Positions 7,418 through 14,483 of a stretch of DNA of 41,693 bases are shown in pieces. The position numbers and the translations under genes are program-made. Source of the stretch: a virus; IMG/VR virus record IMGVR_UViG_3300006920_000088, positions 1-41,693 of that record; one strand, 5' to 3'. Numbering within the stretch: the stretch's first letter is position 1; the number at the start of each line of letters is the position of its first letter. Under the pieces are notes generated by a model. It made no database searches. It was not told the DNA's origin and saw only the letters and a program-made list of their open reading frames with translations.

Positions 7418-8667
7418 TGTCTTTAACTTACAACTCCCCTGGGATGATACCCAGCCAGGCGGGGCAAAACGGACAAACATTAGCCACTCGTACAGTAGTA
7501 ACGAAAGCTAGTGATTTAGCAGGCATACTGGACAGTACCATAGAGTATTACATAGATGGTATTATCGATATGGGTACACAGACAATAGAAGTACCTTCAA
7601 CTGGATTGAACTTACGCGGTGGTAGCTTTGATATCTCTCAACTAATATCTAGTGAAGATAACTACACCATGTTTGTGTCTCCGGTAGGTGGTTCTGGGAA
7701 TGTATTAGGGCAAGATTACAGTATAACAACATCAGGTACAAACTCTAAAGTGTATGACCTAACAGATGCAACAGGCTTCAACGCGTTTGAATTCTCACGT
7801 GTCAATTATAATGGTTGTACTTCATTAGGTGACATCTATAACTACAGACAGGGTCTTGAAACTGGTACTGGTAGATTCGGAGGTTCACCATCGTTGACCC
7901 TACATGGTACATGGGTAGGTGGTTTTAGAATAACAACATCTATCGTCAGGTCTATGAGTGATACAACTACAGAACCACTGTTTAAAGCTGGTACTGCATT
8001 TCAAATGAACTCTAGATTCTTAACAGACATTAACTGTGACTTAGGGACATTACAACCGTTCTGCGACTTCACAACAGCTATGTTCCCTAACCCCTCAACA
8101 GTGCAGATTCAAGGAGCATTGTTTAGCCGTGATGGTGTATTTGATGCAAATGATGTAAATATATTCAGCAACCTACTAGCTTCAAATCTAGCATGTGATT
8201 GGACTAACAACCTCGGTATATCAAATACATTCGTTGGTGGTAGTACACAGTGCGATTTAGAAGTATTAACTGAGATAGTAACACAGAATGCACCTCTACC
8301 AATAGCAGGTACTTTCGGGGCCTCTGATTTGCAGCACTTTGACAGCCCGGCTAACGGCCAGCTTAGACACATTGGTATAAAACCAATTGAGTACATTTGT
8401 TTACACAACTTTGTATTAGAAGGTACAGCAAACAACGACTACAAAATATCCCTAGTTAAGGTCTCGGGCGGCACACCGACAATAGTGCGCTCTTATACGC
8501 GTCCTATAAACAATCTCTCAGGTGGCCGTGATGTAGCATTCTACACAGGTACTACATCAGCAATACTAAACCAAAATGAGTATGTATTTTGGGAAGTGTC
8601 TAACGAGAGTGGGACAGGGGATTGTACACTGGAGCTGGATTCAAACTGGCAAGTAAGAGAAAGATAA
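7417..8667 (+). CDS. Second tail fibre/spike protein with the same N-terminal anchor
   Basis: A 416-residue protein that begins with the 16 residues found at the start of the 739-residue fibre, then diverges completely. The body is beta-rich with Gly/Asn/Ser turns (GLNLRGGSFDIS, SLTLHGTWVGGFRI), suggesting a beta-helix. The last 110 residues form a predicted beta-sandwich. Sharing only the anchor suggests either two different adhesins on one virion or alternative adhesins competing for one attachment point. Start ATG 7417 is preceded by AGGAG and overlaps the stop of the remnant ORF. Confidence 0.78.
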   Translation: MSLTYNSPGMIPSQAGQNGQTLATRTVVTKASDLAGILDSTIEYYIDGIIDMGTQTIEVPSTGLNLRGGSFDISQLISSEDNYTMFVSPVGGSGNVLGQDYSITTSGTNSKVYDLTDATGFNAFEFSRVNYNGCTSLGDIYNYRQGLETGTGRFGGSPSLTLHGTWVGGFRITTSIVRSMSDTTTEPLFKAGTAFQMNSRFLTDINCDLGTLQPFCDFTTAMFPNPSTVQIQGALFSRDGVFDANDVNIFSNLLASNLACDWTNNLGISNTFVGGSTQCDLEVLTEIVTQNAPLPIAGTFGASDLQHFDSPANGQLRHIGIKPIEYICLHNFVLEGTANNDYKISLVKVSGGTPTIVRSYTRPINNLSGGRDVAFYTGTTSAILNQNEYVFWEVSNESGTGDCTLELDSNWQVRER

Positions 8668-8677
8668 GGAAATTAAT

Positions 8678-8761
8678 ATGAGAAAAAACAAAGAGGGTGG
8701 TGAAATGACATCACTTAACATAAACAAAAAAGGGGAAATGAACAATGGCTTTACAATTTGA
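8678..8761 (+). other. Possible 27-codon leader ORF before the esterase-like fibre
   Basis: AAGGA precedes ATG 8678, which opens a frame starting MRKNKEGGE and overlapping the first 17 bp of the next gene. The start resembles the MRKN mini-ORF at 426. Coding is unproven. Confidence 0.25.
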
Positions 8762-10433
8762 TGGCGGTGGTCTCGTAACCATCCCTGAGTGGTCCGAGAC
8801 AGGCGACTTTTTAATCTCAGGAACCACAGAGTACAAGGATAGTGCCATACAGGTATTTTTAGGAGACATAAATGGCCCGCTTTCATGGTTGGCTGTTGGC
8901 CGCTCTGCTGGTAATCTGGGAGCAAAAACTAACGGTTCTGATATATTAGTTGGTAGTTATACTACTGGTGATACGGTAATCTGGGAATGGAAAAGAATTG
9001 GAACCACTGTTACCTTTACAGTTGATGGAGTGGCTGGTACGGTAGAAGAAACTGGTACTGTAATACTCAACGTTTTAGGTACATATAACGGCGGTGCATT
9101 ACCATATGAGGGGTTAATGAGTGGCATATTAACTATGTCTGGCGATAATAACGCAACACGTACTTATAATATGGATGGAGTAGGCACTACACTTGTTGAC
9201 ACCACATCAGCCCAAAATGGTACACTTTCTGGTTTTACTTCTGGCGGATTTACAGCACTAGATGAATCAATATCAATAACATCATTAAGTAACGACCAGT
9301 GTAGACAGCGAGATGGAAGTGGTAACGCTACATTTACTGTTGCTGGTACTGTTACTGGCGCTACAGCCGTAGAATACACTATCAATGGCTCTACGTGGTT
9401 AACATTAGATGCAAGCCCAACAACAACATTTACAGGTAATGTTGTTATTAATGGCGAGGTCGACTTAAGTGTAAGGCTTAGTAACGCACCAGCTCAAACA
9501 GATACAAAATTAAGATTGAAAGCGGCGGCTTGTGTTGCTTTCTGGTGGCAATCAAACGAGGCTGGCAGGGTAGAAAATTTATTTACACCAACCGTTACTG
9601 GCAATAACCCGACACCGTCAATGTATAAGGGTGGTGTATTTTCAGTTTTAGCCGACCCAATGAGAACAGAGGGTGTAATGGATGGCTCTATTGCTGCAAG
9701 AATGGCGCAGTCATATTCAGACCAAGGAATACCGATTTGCTTTGCTAACGTAGCTGTGGGTGGCACTAGGATAAGTCTCTGGAAAAAAGGGGGGGCAAAT
9801 TACACAAAGATACAAGCATTCCATGATGACTGTGGTGGCTTGGAATTTACAGCATCTATTGGTGGTGAGTCAGACGCTATACAGGAAACAAATATAGTCA
9901 CATTTGAGAGCGATTTAACTGGTATGTTGACGGACTTAAATACAGACTTCGGGACTAATCACTATTTAACTTACTTTCCATCAAACGGGAGTAATTCCTC
10001 TATACCTATTGCGAGCCTAAATAATGTTAGAGGTGTTTTTGATACGGTTATATCTGGCAATGCATTTGTCTTTGATGGTGGTGATTTGCAGGTAATTGAT
10101 ATATCAAGCACCACAAACGCAGCCAATGATGATATCCATGTTATATTAGAAGCGGATGCTATCGCAGCTAGGGATATAAGATTGGCGGCATTCCCTTTAG
10201 CTGCTGCTGTGTCTACATTAAACCTATTAAGCACAGGAACGCCAGACGGTTCATACACTGCTGACACATACAACAACACAACAAAGCTGCTAATAGAAAC
10301 CAAGTCATTAACATTTTCAGGTGGTAGTAGCTCAACCATATTAACAGTAAATACAGGCACGGAAACTTGGACACTTATTGAGGGTAGCAATGCACCTGTT
10401 ACTGGGATGGCCTACATAGGAGTTACTGAGTAA
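8745..10433 (+). CDS. Fibre/tailspike with SGNH-hydrolase (carbohydrate esterase-like) domain
   Basis: A 562-residue protein. Residues 1-170 look like a concanavalin/LamG-type beta-sandwich (WLAVGR, TVIWEWKRIGTTVTFTVDG). Residues about 260-480 carry the ordered blocks of SGNH hydrolases of the sialate-O-acetylesterase type: WWQSN with candidate nucleophile Ser270, a GGTRISLWKKGG oxyanion-type segment, GGESDA at 373-378, and D462-x-x-H465 as catalytic acid and base. Such enzymes remove acetyl groups from sugars, so in a virion fibre it may deacetylate capsule or O-antigen during adsorption. The C-terminal 80 residues are a beta domain. A ribosome site AAGGGGAAA precedes ATG 8745. The fold is likely; the substrate is inferred. 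Confidence 0.75.
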   Translation: MALQFDGGGLVTIPEWSETGDFLISGTTEYKDSAIQVFLGDINGPLSWLAVGRSAGNLGAKTNGSDILVGSYTTGDTVIWEWKRIGTTVTFTVDGVAGTVEETGTVILNVLGTYNGGALPYEGLMSGILTMSGDNNATRTYNMDGVGTTLVDTTSAQNGTLSGFTSGGFTALDESISITSLSNDQCRQRDGSGNATFTVAGTVTGATAVEYTINGSTWLTLDASPTTTFTGNVVINGEVDLSVRLSNAPAQTDTKLRLKAAACVAFWWQSNEAGRVENLFTPTVTGNNPTPSMYKGGVFSVLADPMRTEGVMDGSIAARMAQSYSDQGIPICFANVAVGGTRISLWKKGGANYTKIQAFHDDCGGLEFTASIGGESDAIQETNIVTFESDLTGMLTDLNTDFGTNHYLTYFPSNGSNSSIPIASLNNVRGVFDTVISGNAFVFDGGDLQVIDISSTTNAANDDIHVILEADAIAARDIRLAAFPLAAAVSTLNLLSTGTPDGSYTADTYNNTTKLLIETKSLTFSGGSSSTILTVNTGTETWTLIEGSNAPVTGMAYIGVTE

Positions 10434-11104
10434 TGTCTTTAAATGTATGGGGAGGGTTGAATAATTGGTCTGTAGCCACTACCCCATTATCTAAACCGTT
10501 ACTGGTTGAGTGGAATAAGCTCGAATCAGTTTCTAAGCAGACTACATTAGACTGGGATAAGCGCGAATCGGTTTCCAAGCAGACTACATTAGATTGGAAT
10601 AAGCTAAAATCAGTTTCCAAGCAGACTACATTAGATTGGAATAAGATCGCAGCAAATTCCCCAGTAAGTAAATCTATAGTATTAGATTGGAATAAGCTAA
10701 AATCAGTTTCCAAGCAGACTACATTAGATTGGAATAAGCTAAAATCAGTTTCCAAGCAGACTACATTAGATTGGAATAAGATCGCAACAAATTCCCCAGT
10801 AAGTGAATCTATAGTATTAGATTGGAATAAGCTCGTATCAGTTTCTAAGCAGACTGCATTAGATTGGAATAAGCTCGCAGCAAATTCCCCAGTAAGTAAA
10901 TCTATAGTATTGGATTGGAATAAAAATAAACCGATCACAACTATCAGTGTGGTTTTCAATTGGGACAAACTCGATGATGGCCTAGTGAGTAAGTCAGTAA
11001 CATTAAATTGGAACAAACGTATACAAGTCATTAACATCACCGCACCCTCAATCAGAACTATGACTGTCGAATCAGAAGACAGAAGTTTCTTAGTTACTGA
11101 ATAA
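10433..11104 (+). CDS. LDWNK-repeat protein, probable fibre component
   Basis: A 223-residue protein that starts in a TAATG overlap with the esterase fibre. After about 25 residues it consists of roughly a dozen copies of a short unit centred on L-D-W-N-K, alternating 14-residue (SVSKQTT) and 17-residue (NSPVSKSIV) versions. The last two copies (FNWDK, LNWNK) have drifted. The even spacing of one Trp and one Lys per unit suggests a beta-solenoid or stacked strands, although this is not a family I can name. The C-terminal 30 residues are non-repetitive. No signal peptide or enzymatic motif is seen. A structural role is inferred from its place after fibre genes. Confidence 0.7.
   Translation: MSLNVWGGLNNWSVATTPLSKPLLVEWNKLESVSKQTTLDWDKRESVSKQTTLDWNKLKSVSKQTTLDWNKIAANSPVSKSIVLDWNKLKSVSKQTTLDWNKLKSVSKQTTLDWNKIATNSPVSESIVLDWNKLVSVSKQTALDWNKLAANSPVSKSIVLDWNKNKPITTISVVFNWDKLDDGLVSKSVTLNWNKRIQVINITAPSIRTMTVESEDRSFLVTE
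10505..10923 (+). repeat. Tandem 42/51-bp coding repeats
   Basis: Units of 42 bp (ending ...AAGCAGACTACA) and 51 bp (containing AATTCCCCAGTAAGT) alternate with near-identity at the DNA level, including synonymous positions. This implies recent expansion by unequal recombination or slippage. The repeats also create a long but meaningless open frame on the opposite strand. Confidence 0.9.
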
Positions 11105-11152
11105 ACAACTCAATGAGAATACTCTCAACAAAATTAAACAAGGAATTACCAA

Positions 11153-11680
11153 ATGGCTATCAATACAGCTAACATCAAATTTTTCGAATCTACTAACTCA
11201 GTCTCAGCAATCAATTCACTCGGTGGCGCTATTACTGCTACTGAATTAACGGCTGGCCTTAATGGTCTTTTTGACCAAATCAGTTCTGCTGAATCTACTG
11301 CTGGTGACACGGAGTATCGTTGTATATATGTACAAAATAAAAGCTTCGGTACAGGTGCTGAAGAGAATGACCTCATCAGTCCAGCATTAGCATTGATTAC
11401 TGATGCTACTGACCCTGATACTTCAATTCACTTCTCTATCCAAGATGCAGTTAATGTTACCGCTGGGACTATTGCAAACGAAGATACAGCACCAGCAGGC
11501 GCAGTTTGGGTTACAATTGGCGGAGGCGCTCAGGCTTTCTCAGCTGACCTTACTTTCGCTGGTAACACTAATGCGGGTGACTTCCAAGCAATCTGGATAC
11601 GCCGTACTGTAATTAACACTACTGTTGCTGCGGCAACTGATAGCTGTACCTTCTCACTAACTGGCGAGACCGCTGCGTAG
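11153..11680 (+). CDS. Virion structural protein (hypothetical)
   Basis: A 175-residue protein with an AAGGAA site. The opening IKFFESTNSVSAINSLGGAI and the core SAESTAGDTEYRCIYVQNKS match a pattern I know from small structural proteins beside fibre genes in marine phages, without an assigned function. The remainder is beta-rich with Thr/Ala/Gly. It lies with the 97-residue gene that follows (8 bp apart) at the end of the structural unit. Probably a virion decoration or tail component. Confidence 0.65.
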   Translation: MAINTANIKFFESTNSVSAINSLGGAITATELTAGLNGLFDQISSAESTAGDTEYRCIYVQNKSFGTGAEENDLISPALALITDATDPDTSIHFSIQDAVNVTAGTIANEDTAPAGAVWVTIGGGAQAFSADLTFAGNTNAGDFQAIWIRRTVINTTVAAATDSCTFSLTGETAA

Positions 11681-11688
11681 GGGATAAG

Positions 11689-11982
11689 ATGGCAACTACG
11701 GAAACTTGGACTAAGGACCCCCAGGCTAGATTAGACTATGTATTTGACTGGTCTGATTGGGTACCTGATGGTGACTCGATTATTAGCTATGAGGTGCTCG
11801 TAACACCCCAGACTGACATTGACCAACTGGTTGTAGATGAATCTGCGCTGTTGGCAGATCAGGTTGTAGTTTGGATGACAGCTGGAAAATTGAAATCTAA
11901 TTACTCTATCACTTGTAGAGTCACTACCTCTGGTGGTCGGATTGACGATCGTACTCGTGTAATGCGAATTGTAAACAAATAG
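11689..11982 (+). CDS. Small immunoglobulin-like virion protein
   Basis: A 97-residue protein beginning with a strand-rich segment (ARLDYVFDWSDWVPDGDSI) and ending YSITCRVTTSGGRIDDRT, the layout of single Ig/Fn3-like beta-sandwich domains on phage tails and capsids. AGGGGATAAG precedes ATG 11689. It is the last gene before a strong terminator. Its exact place in the virion is unknown. Confidence 0.65.
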   Translation: MATTETWTKDPQARLDYVFDWSDWVPDGDSIISYEVLVTPQTDIDQLVVDESALLADQVVVWMTAGKLKSNYSITCRVTTSGGRIDDRTRVMRIVNK

Positions 11983-12011
11983 CAATACCACGCTACACAT
12001 GAATAAAATTT

Positions 12012-12050
12012 ACCCTCAAGACCTCACGGTTTTGGGGGTTATTTTTATTA
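12012..12050 (+). terminator. Rho-independent terminator closing the fibre region
   Basis: A 12-bp stem (12012-12023 with 12028-12039, allowing G-U pairs) and a TCAC tetraloop are followed by an AT-rich T-tract. It separates the structural unit from the early-type small genes. Confidence 0.85.
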
Positions 12051-12074
12051 AAAAGGGGCCAAAAAGGGGCCAAA

Positions 12075-12110
12075 AAAGTGAGAAAAATGATGTATCTATA
12101 ATGGAAGAAT
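12075..12110 (+). promoter_or_regulatory. Promoter-like 36-bp element, copy 1
   Basis: These 36 bp recur exactly at 14209-14244. Both copies lie in intergenic DNA just upstream of short genes and contain TATAAT (12097-12102 here). No good -35 hexamer sits 16-18 bp upstream. A host promoter with a weak -35 or a promoter for the phage RNA polymerase are both possible. Two AAAAAGGGGCC repeats lie immediately upstream. Confidence 0.6.
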
Positions 12111-12129
12111 TAAAAGACCCTTCTATACT

Positions 12130-12155
12130 TAATCTATTTAACCTAAACCCTAAGG
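12130..12155 (+). promoter_or_regulatory. Shared leader with ribosome site, copy A
   Basis: The block around CCTAAACCCTAAGG nearly repeats at 14450-14475 and in shorter form at 12691, 14281 and 15168, each just before a short gene. It includes the AAGG ribosome site and may be a common translation-initiation or regulatory leader. Confidence 0.6.
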
Positions 12156-12162
12156 GATCACT

Positions 12163-12363
12163 ATGTACTATTCTATATGCGCCACTACTACTGCTATTCA
12201 AAAAGATTATATCGCTAAGCTACACCTGCTGTCTGATATCAACAGTACCGAAATTAAACTCTTACTTAAGAACAACAACAGAGAGGATGTTGCTGCTCGG
12301 ATAGAGGAACTGTGGTTCGCTAACAAACTAATTGTTACTAAACTAATTAAACTAGAGGGATGA
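12163..12363 (+). CDS. Hypothetical early protein, 66 residues
   Basis: The first gene after the promoter-like element. ATG 12163 follows the shared CTAAACCCTAAGG leader. The protein is mostly helical and charged (EIKLLLKNNNREDVAARIEELWFANKL) with no membrane segment. Its placement in the early-type region suggests a host-interacting role, but no family is recognised. A competing frame at 11999-12304 begins inside the terminator and is rejected. Confidence 0.6.
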   Translation: MYYSICATTTAIQKDYIAKLHLLSDINSTEIKLLLKNNNREDVAARIEELWFANKLIVTKLIKLEG

Positions 12364-12367
12364 CACT

Positions 12368-12661
12368 ATGACCATTTATTACCACGGAACTGACAACCCT
12401 GCGACAGTAATTGCAGCTATAGAAAAAGGTACAATTCGTTTACCTTTCCACTTAACCCCTTCAAAAGCAGTTGCTAACAACTACGGAAGTACAATACTTG
12501 AGATTGAATTTGATGCAGACTTTCAAAAAGTTGAGCCACGCATGATCAACAAGGAAAACAATTACAACAAATCAGTAGGTAACGGCGTCGAGCTTGTTAT
12601 CGAAAATGATGTTCAACTCCGCGAATTTTACTACAACGCCCTTGATGCTATTATAGCTTAA
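12368..12661 (+). CDS. Mini ADP-ribosyltransferase-like protein
   Basis: A 97-residue protein preceded by AGAGGGATG. It starts YYHGTDNPATVIAAIEKG, continues HLTPSKAVANNYGSTILEIEF, and has a later VELVIEND. A His-Gly-Thr at the first strand, a Tyr in an A..YG helix-strand element and a later Glu match the H-Y-E order of ADP-ribosyltransferase-fold proteins (PARP, KptA, DUF3990-type). Phages use such enzymes to modify host RNA polymerase or ribosomal proteins early in infection (T4 Alt, ModA, ModB). The small size leaves room for only the core fold. Assignment is by motif; activity is unproven. Confidence 0.5.
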   Translation: MTIYYHGTDNPATVIAAIEKGTIRLPFHLTPSKAVANNYGSTILEIEFDADFQKVEPRMINKENNYNKSVGNGVELVIENDVQLREFYYNALDAIIA

Positions 12662-12690
12662 GGGTCCTTTTTATTTAACCTCGTAACCCT

Positions 12691-12710
12691 ATTAAACTAA
12701 ACCCTAAGGA
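12691..12710 (+). promoter_or_regulatory. Shared leader with ribosome site, copy B
   Basis: ATTAAACTAAACCCTAAGGA just before the exported HExxH gene; the same motif as at 12130 and 14450. Confidence 0.6.
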
Positions 12711-12716
12711 ACTACT

Positions 12717-13118
12717 ATGAAAACTTTTATTGCTATCATTATTACTGCTATGTTTACTTTTAACGTTAATGCGCTTGAGTTCATCGGTTCAACTAAGCAT
12801 GTTGAATGTGCTGCACAGGTAGCTACCGCTCTAGGACTACAAGATACAGACCACAGAGTATGGATGAAGGACGAGAGATTACGTAATGTATATGGATACT
12901 TCGCTACTACTAACGATGAGAACACAAGTGCCCTTGTTCTAAATAAGAGACTCATCACAGGCCACAGAGATGCAAAGTTAACTATTGCTCACGAAATGGT
13001 TCATATCATGCAGCATCTACGTGGAGACACTTTTGATACGGAACCAGCGTATCATGATCGCAAGCATGAAATAGAAGCCTTTAAACTTGAAAAACAGCTT
13101 TATACATTTTGTAAATAA
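12717..13118 (+). CDS. Exported HExxH metallopeptidase-like protein
   Basis: A 133-residue protein. Residues 1-19 form a signal peptide (MKTFIAIIITAMFTFNVNA). The mature part contains AHEMVHIMQHLRGD, a zinc-binding H92-E93-x-x-H96 helix, and 20 residues later H117-E-I-E-A, a likely third metal ligand as in gluzincins. Two cysteines (near 31 and 132) could form a disulfide in the periplasm. A cytoplasmic paralogue is encoded at 13465. Substrate unknown; cleavage of a host envelope protein or peptide is a reasonable guess from the signal peptide. No specific family is recognised. Confidence 0.7.
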   Translation: MKTFIAIIITAMFTFNVNALEFIGSTKHVECAAQVATALGLQDTDHRVWMKDERLRNVYGYFATTNDENTSALVLNKRLITGHRDAKLTIAHEMVHIMQHLRGDTFDTEPAYHDRKHEIEAFKLEKQLYTFCK

Positions 13119-13133
13119 ACCCAGGAGAAATTT

Positions 13134-13319
13134 ATGTTAATTACTACAATAGGACTTTTCATCGTATACATGGCATCAGTTGTTCTTATATTTTGGTTAG
13201 GTGGTATTGTTGTAGTTAATGTGCTACACACGGGCTACTTGCTTCTCACTTGGCCAACCAGGAGAGAACACCAACGTTATATAAAAAATGGTAATGCAAA
13301 CACCCGTAAGTTTAATTAG
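13134..13319 (+). CDS. Small membrane protein
   Basis: A 61-residue protein. Residues 3-40 are strongly hydrophobic and probably form one long or two short membrane segments, followed by a basic cytoplasmic tail (TRREHQRYIKNGNANTRKFN). AGGAGAAATTT precedes ATG 13134, the same spacer used by the next gene. Function unknown; possibly an inner-membrane partner of the exported neighbours. Confidence 0.6.
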   Translation: MLITTIGLFIVYMASVVLIFWLGGIVVVNVLHTGYLLLTWPTRREHQRYIKNGNANTRKFN

Positions 13320-13328
13320 GAGAAATTT

Positions 13329-13472
13329 ATGTTCGCATGGCTTCACAGAGATACAATACAGAAACGGAAATTTAAAATAGCGAGAGAAGCAAAGGCTCGT
13401 AGACTACAACGTAAAGAAGAAAAGAGGCTTCAATCAAAATTAGTTGAAAGCTGGGACGTCAGTAATGGCTGA
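13329..13472 (+). CDS. Short basic hypothetical protein, 47 residues
   Basis: AGGAGAAATTT precedes ATG 13329, identical to the site before the previous gene. The product is very rich in Lys, Arg and Glu (KARRLQRKEEKRLQSK) and likely a single helix. It overlaps the start of the next gene by 8 bp. A nucleic-acid or protein-binding role is possible; nothing is recognised. Confidence 0.5.
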   Translation: MFAWLHRDTIQKRKFKIAREAKARRLQRKEEKRLQSKLVESWDVSNG

Positions 13473-13878
13473 GGAGAAACCCGTGTTTACTAAAGATGAA
13501 ATAGAAGAAATGAAGGATATCATGTTACAATATGTTGCACGGGAATTACCCGATGTTGGCTTTGTAATTGTTAACTTTGAAACTAAAGAGGGGGAAGTAC
13601 CCTCAGAATCCGCGTACTTAGAGTATTTGGGTTCTCAGTTGGGAATCCATTTCTTTGAAGTATCGTATGACCCTAAACTAGAAGAAACAGAAGACAACTT
13701 TAAACGTATGGTAGGTCATGAGTTAATTCATGTCATGCAGTATCTACGGGGAGACGACTTTGACTTCTCTCTACCCTACCTAGAGCAACCCCATGAAATC
13801 GAAGCTTACCGCAGAGAGGACGAGGTAGTAGCTCACTACGAATCAGTAATCGCAGACAACTTAACTAAAGGTAAATAA
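13465..13878 (+). CDS. Cytoplasmic HExxH metallopeptidase-like protein, paralogue of the 12717 product
   Basis: A 137-residue protein with GHELIHVMQYLRGDDF (H85-E86-x-x-H89) and PHEIEAYR (H110, E113). These match AHEMVHIMQHLRGDTF and KHEIEAFK in the exported protein in the same order and almost the same spacing. There is no signal peptide; the N-terminus is acidic (EEKPVFTKDEIEEMKD). ATG 13465 is favoured over a TTG at 13444 and overlaps the upstream gene, suggesting translational coupling. One duplicate therefore seems to act inside and one outside the inner membrane. Catalysis is inferred from the zinc motif only. Confidence 0.68.
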   Translation: MAEEKPVFTKDEIEEMKDIMLQYVARELPDVGFVIVNFETKEGEVPSESAYLEYLGSQLGIHFFEVSYDPKLEETEDNFKRMVGHELIHVMQYLRGDDFDFSLPYLEQPHEIEAYRREDEVVAHYESVIADNLTKGK

Positions 13879-13880
13879 AA

Positions 13881-14186
13881 ATGAAATTAGCAATGATATT
13901 ATTAGCATCTACACTAGTATTAACAAGCACCGCACAGGCAAGCACTGAACAGCTTAGAGATCTAAAGGTTCAAGGTTGCCACTTGTTAGCCAATATGGCT
14001 GGTCACATAATGACAGCACGTCAGAACAACGAGGACATGGCAGAGTTATACAAGTCATTCACGATAAAAGAAGTTAAAGCGCTTGTACCAGCAGCAGTTA
14101 AATGGAGACTACGTAGAACACATGCTGAAAAATGGGCTACTACAATTCAATTTAAAAATAATACTTTCGCTAATTGTGTAAGATAG
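13881..14186 (+). CDS. Exported hypothetical protein, 101 residues
   Basis: A signal peptide (MKLAMILLASTLVLTSTAQAS) is cleaved around residue 20. The mature 80 residues are helical with two cysteines, near residues 33 and 99, that may pair in the periplasm. It starts 2 bp after the HExxH gene. There is no known motif. A periplasmic partner or inhibitor of the metallopeptidase pair, or a superinfection-exclusion factor, are possibilities without direct evidence. Confidence 0.6.
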   Translation: MKLAMILLASTLVLTSTAQASTEQLRDLKVQGCHLLANMAGHIMTARQNNEDMAELYKSFTIKEVKALVPAAVKWRLRRTHAEKWATTIQFKNNTFANCVR

Positions 14187-14208
14187 ATTAGCTTAAATAT
14201 TACCCCTG

Positions 14209-14244
14209 AAAGTGAGAAAAATGATGTATCTATAATGGAAGAAT
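14209..14244 (+). promoter_or_regulatory. Promoter-like 36-bp element, copy 2
   Basis: An exact copy of 12075-12110, again intergenic and followed by an AGACCC(C)TTCT stretch and the shared leader. TATAAT lies at 14231-14236. It probably restarts transcription for the second half of the small-gene cluster. Confidence 0.6.
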
Positions 14245-14280
14245 AAATAAAGACCCCTTCTTCTAAACCTAATACCAACT

Positions 14281-14304
14281 CTATTAACACTAAACCCTAT
14301 AGGA
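14281..14304 (+). promoter_or_regulatory. Shared leader with ribosome site, copy C
   Basis: CTAAACCCTATAGGA variant of the leader, placed before the 46-residue gene at 14312. Confidence 0.5.
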
Positions 14305-14311
14305 AAATACT

Positions 14312-14452
14312 ATGAACTCTTTAATCGAACTTGTATCTATGAACCTTTCTTTCAACACTGTAATTTACCTTGCTGTTTCTTTATACGTAAGTATTGAAGC
14401 TGGTAAAACATTTGGACCTAAACTTGAAGCACTTGTAAAAAGAACCTTTTAA
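14312..14452 (+). CDS. Short membrane-associated peptide, 46 residues
   Basis: ATG 14312 follows the shared leader. The product has a hydrophobic centre (FNTVIYLAVSLYVSI), probably one membrane helix, and a basic end (KLEALVKRTF). Real coding is supported by the leader and ribosome site shared with flanking genes. Function unknown. Confidence 0.5.
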   Translation: MNSLIELVSMNLSFNTVIYLAVSLYVSIEAGKTFGPKLEALVKRTF

Positions 14453-14475
14453 TCTATTTAAACTAAACCCTAAGG
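14450..14475 (+). promoter_or_regulatory. Shared leader with ribosome site, copy D
   Basis: Matches the 12130-12155 block at all but one position over about 26 bp, and ends in the AAGG used by the gene at 14484. Confidence 0.6.
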
Positions 14476-14483
14476 AATACCCC

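Noticed and set aside
10423-11040. 205-codon open frame on the minus strand
   Set aside because: It is the reverse of the tandem LDWNK repeats; repetition keeps it open, and there is no ribosome site or neighbour on that strand.
12077-12102. Standard sigma-70 promoter call for the duplicated element
   Set aside because: TATAAT is present but no -35-like hexamer lies 16-18 bp upstream, and TG is not at the extended -10 position, so only a promoter-like label is justified.
11999-12304. 101-codon frame on the plus strand
   Set aside because: It begins in the terminator hairpin, runs through the promoter-like element, and overlaps the better supported gene at 12163.
13444-13464. TTG start for the cytoplasmic HExxH protein
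   Set aside because: No ribosome site at the TTG; ATG 13465 lies 7 codons on and keeps all recognisable sequence.
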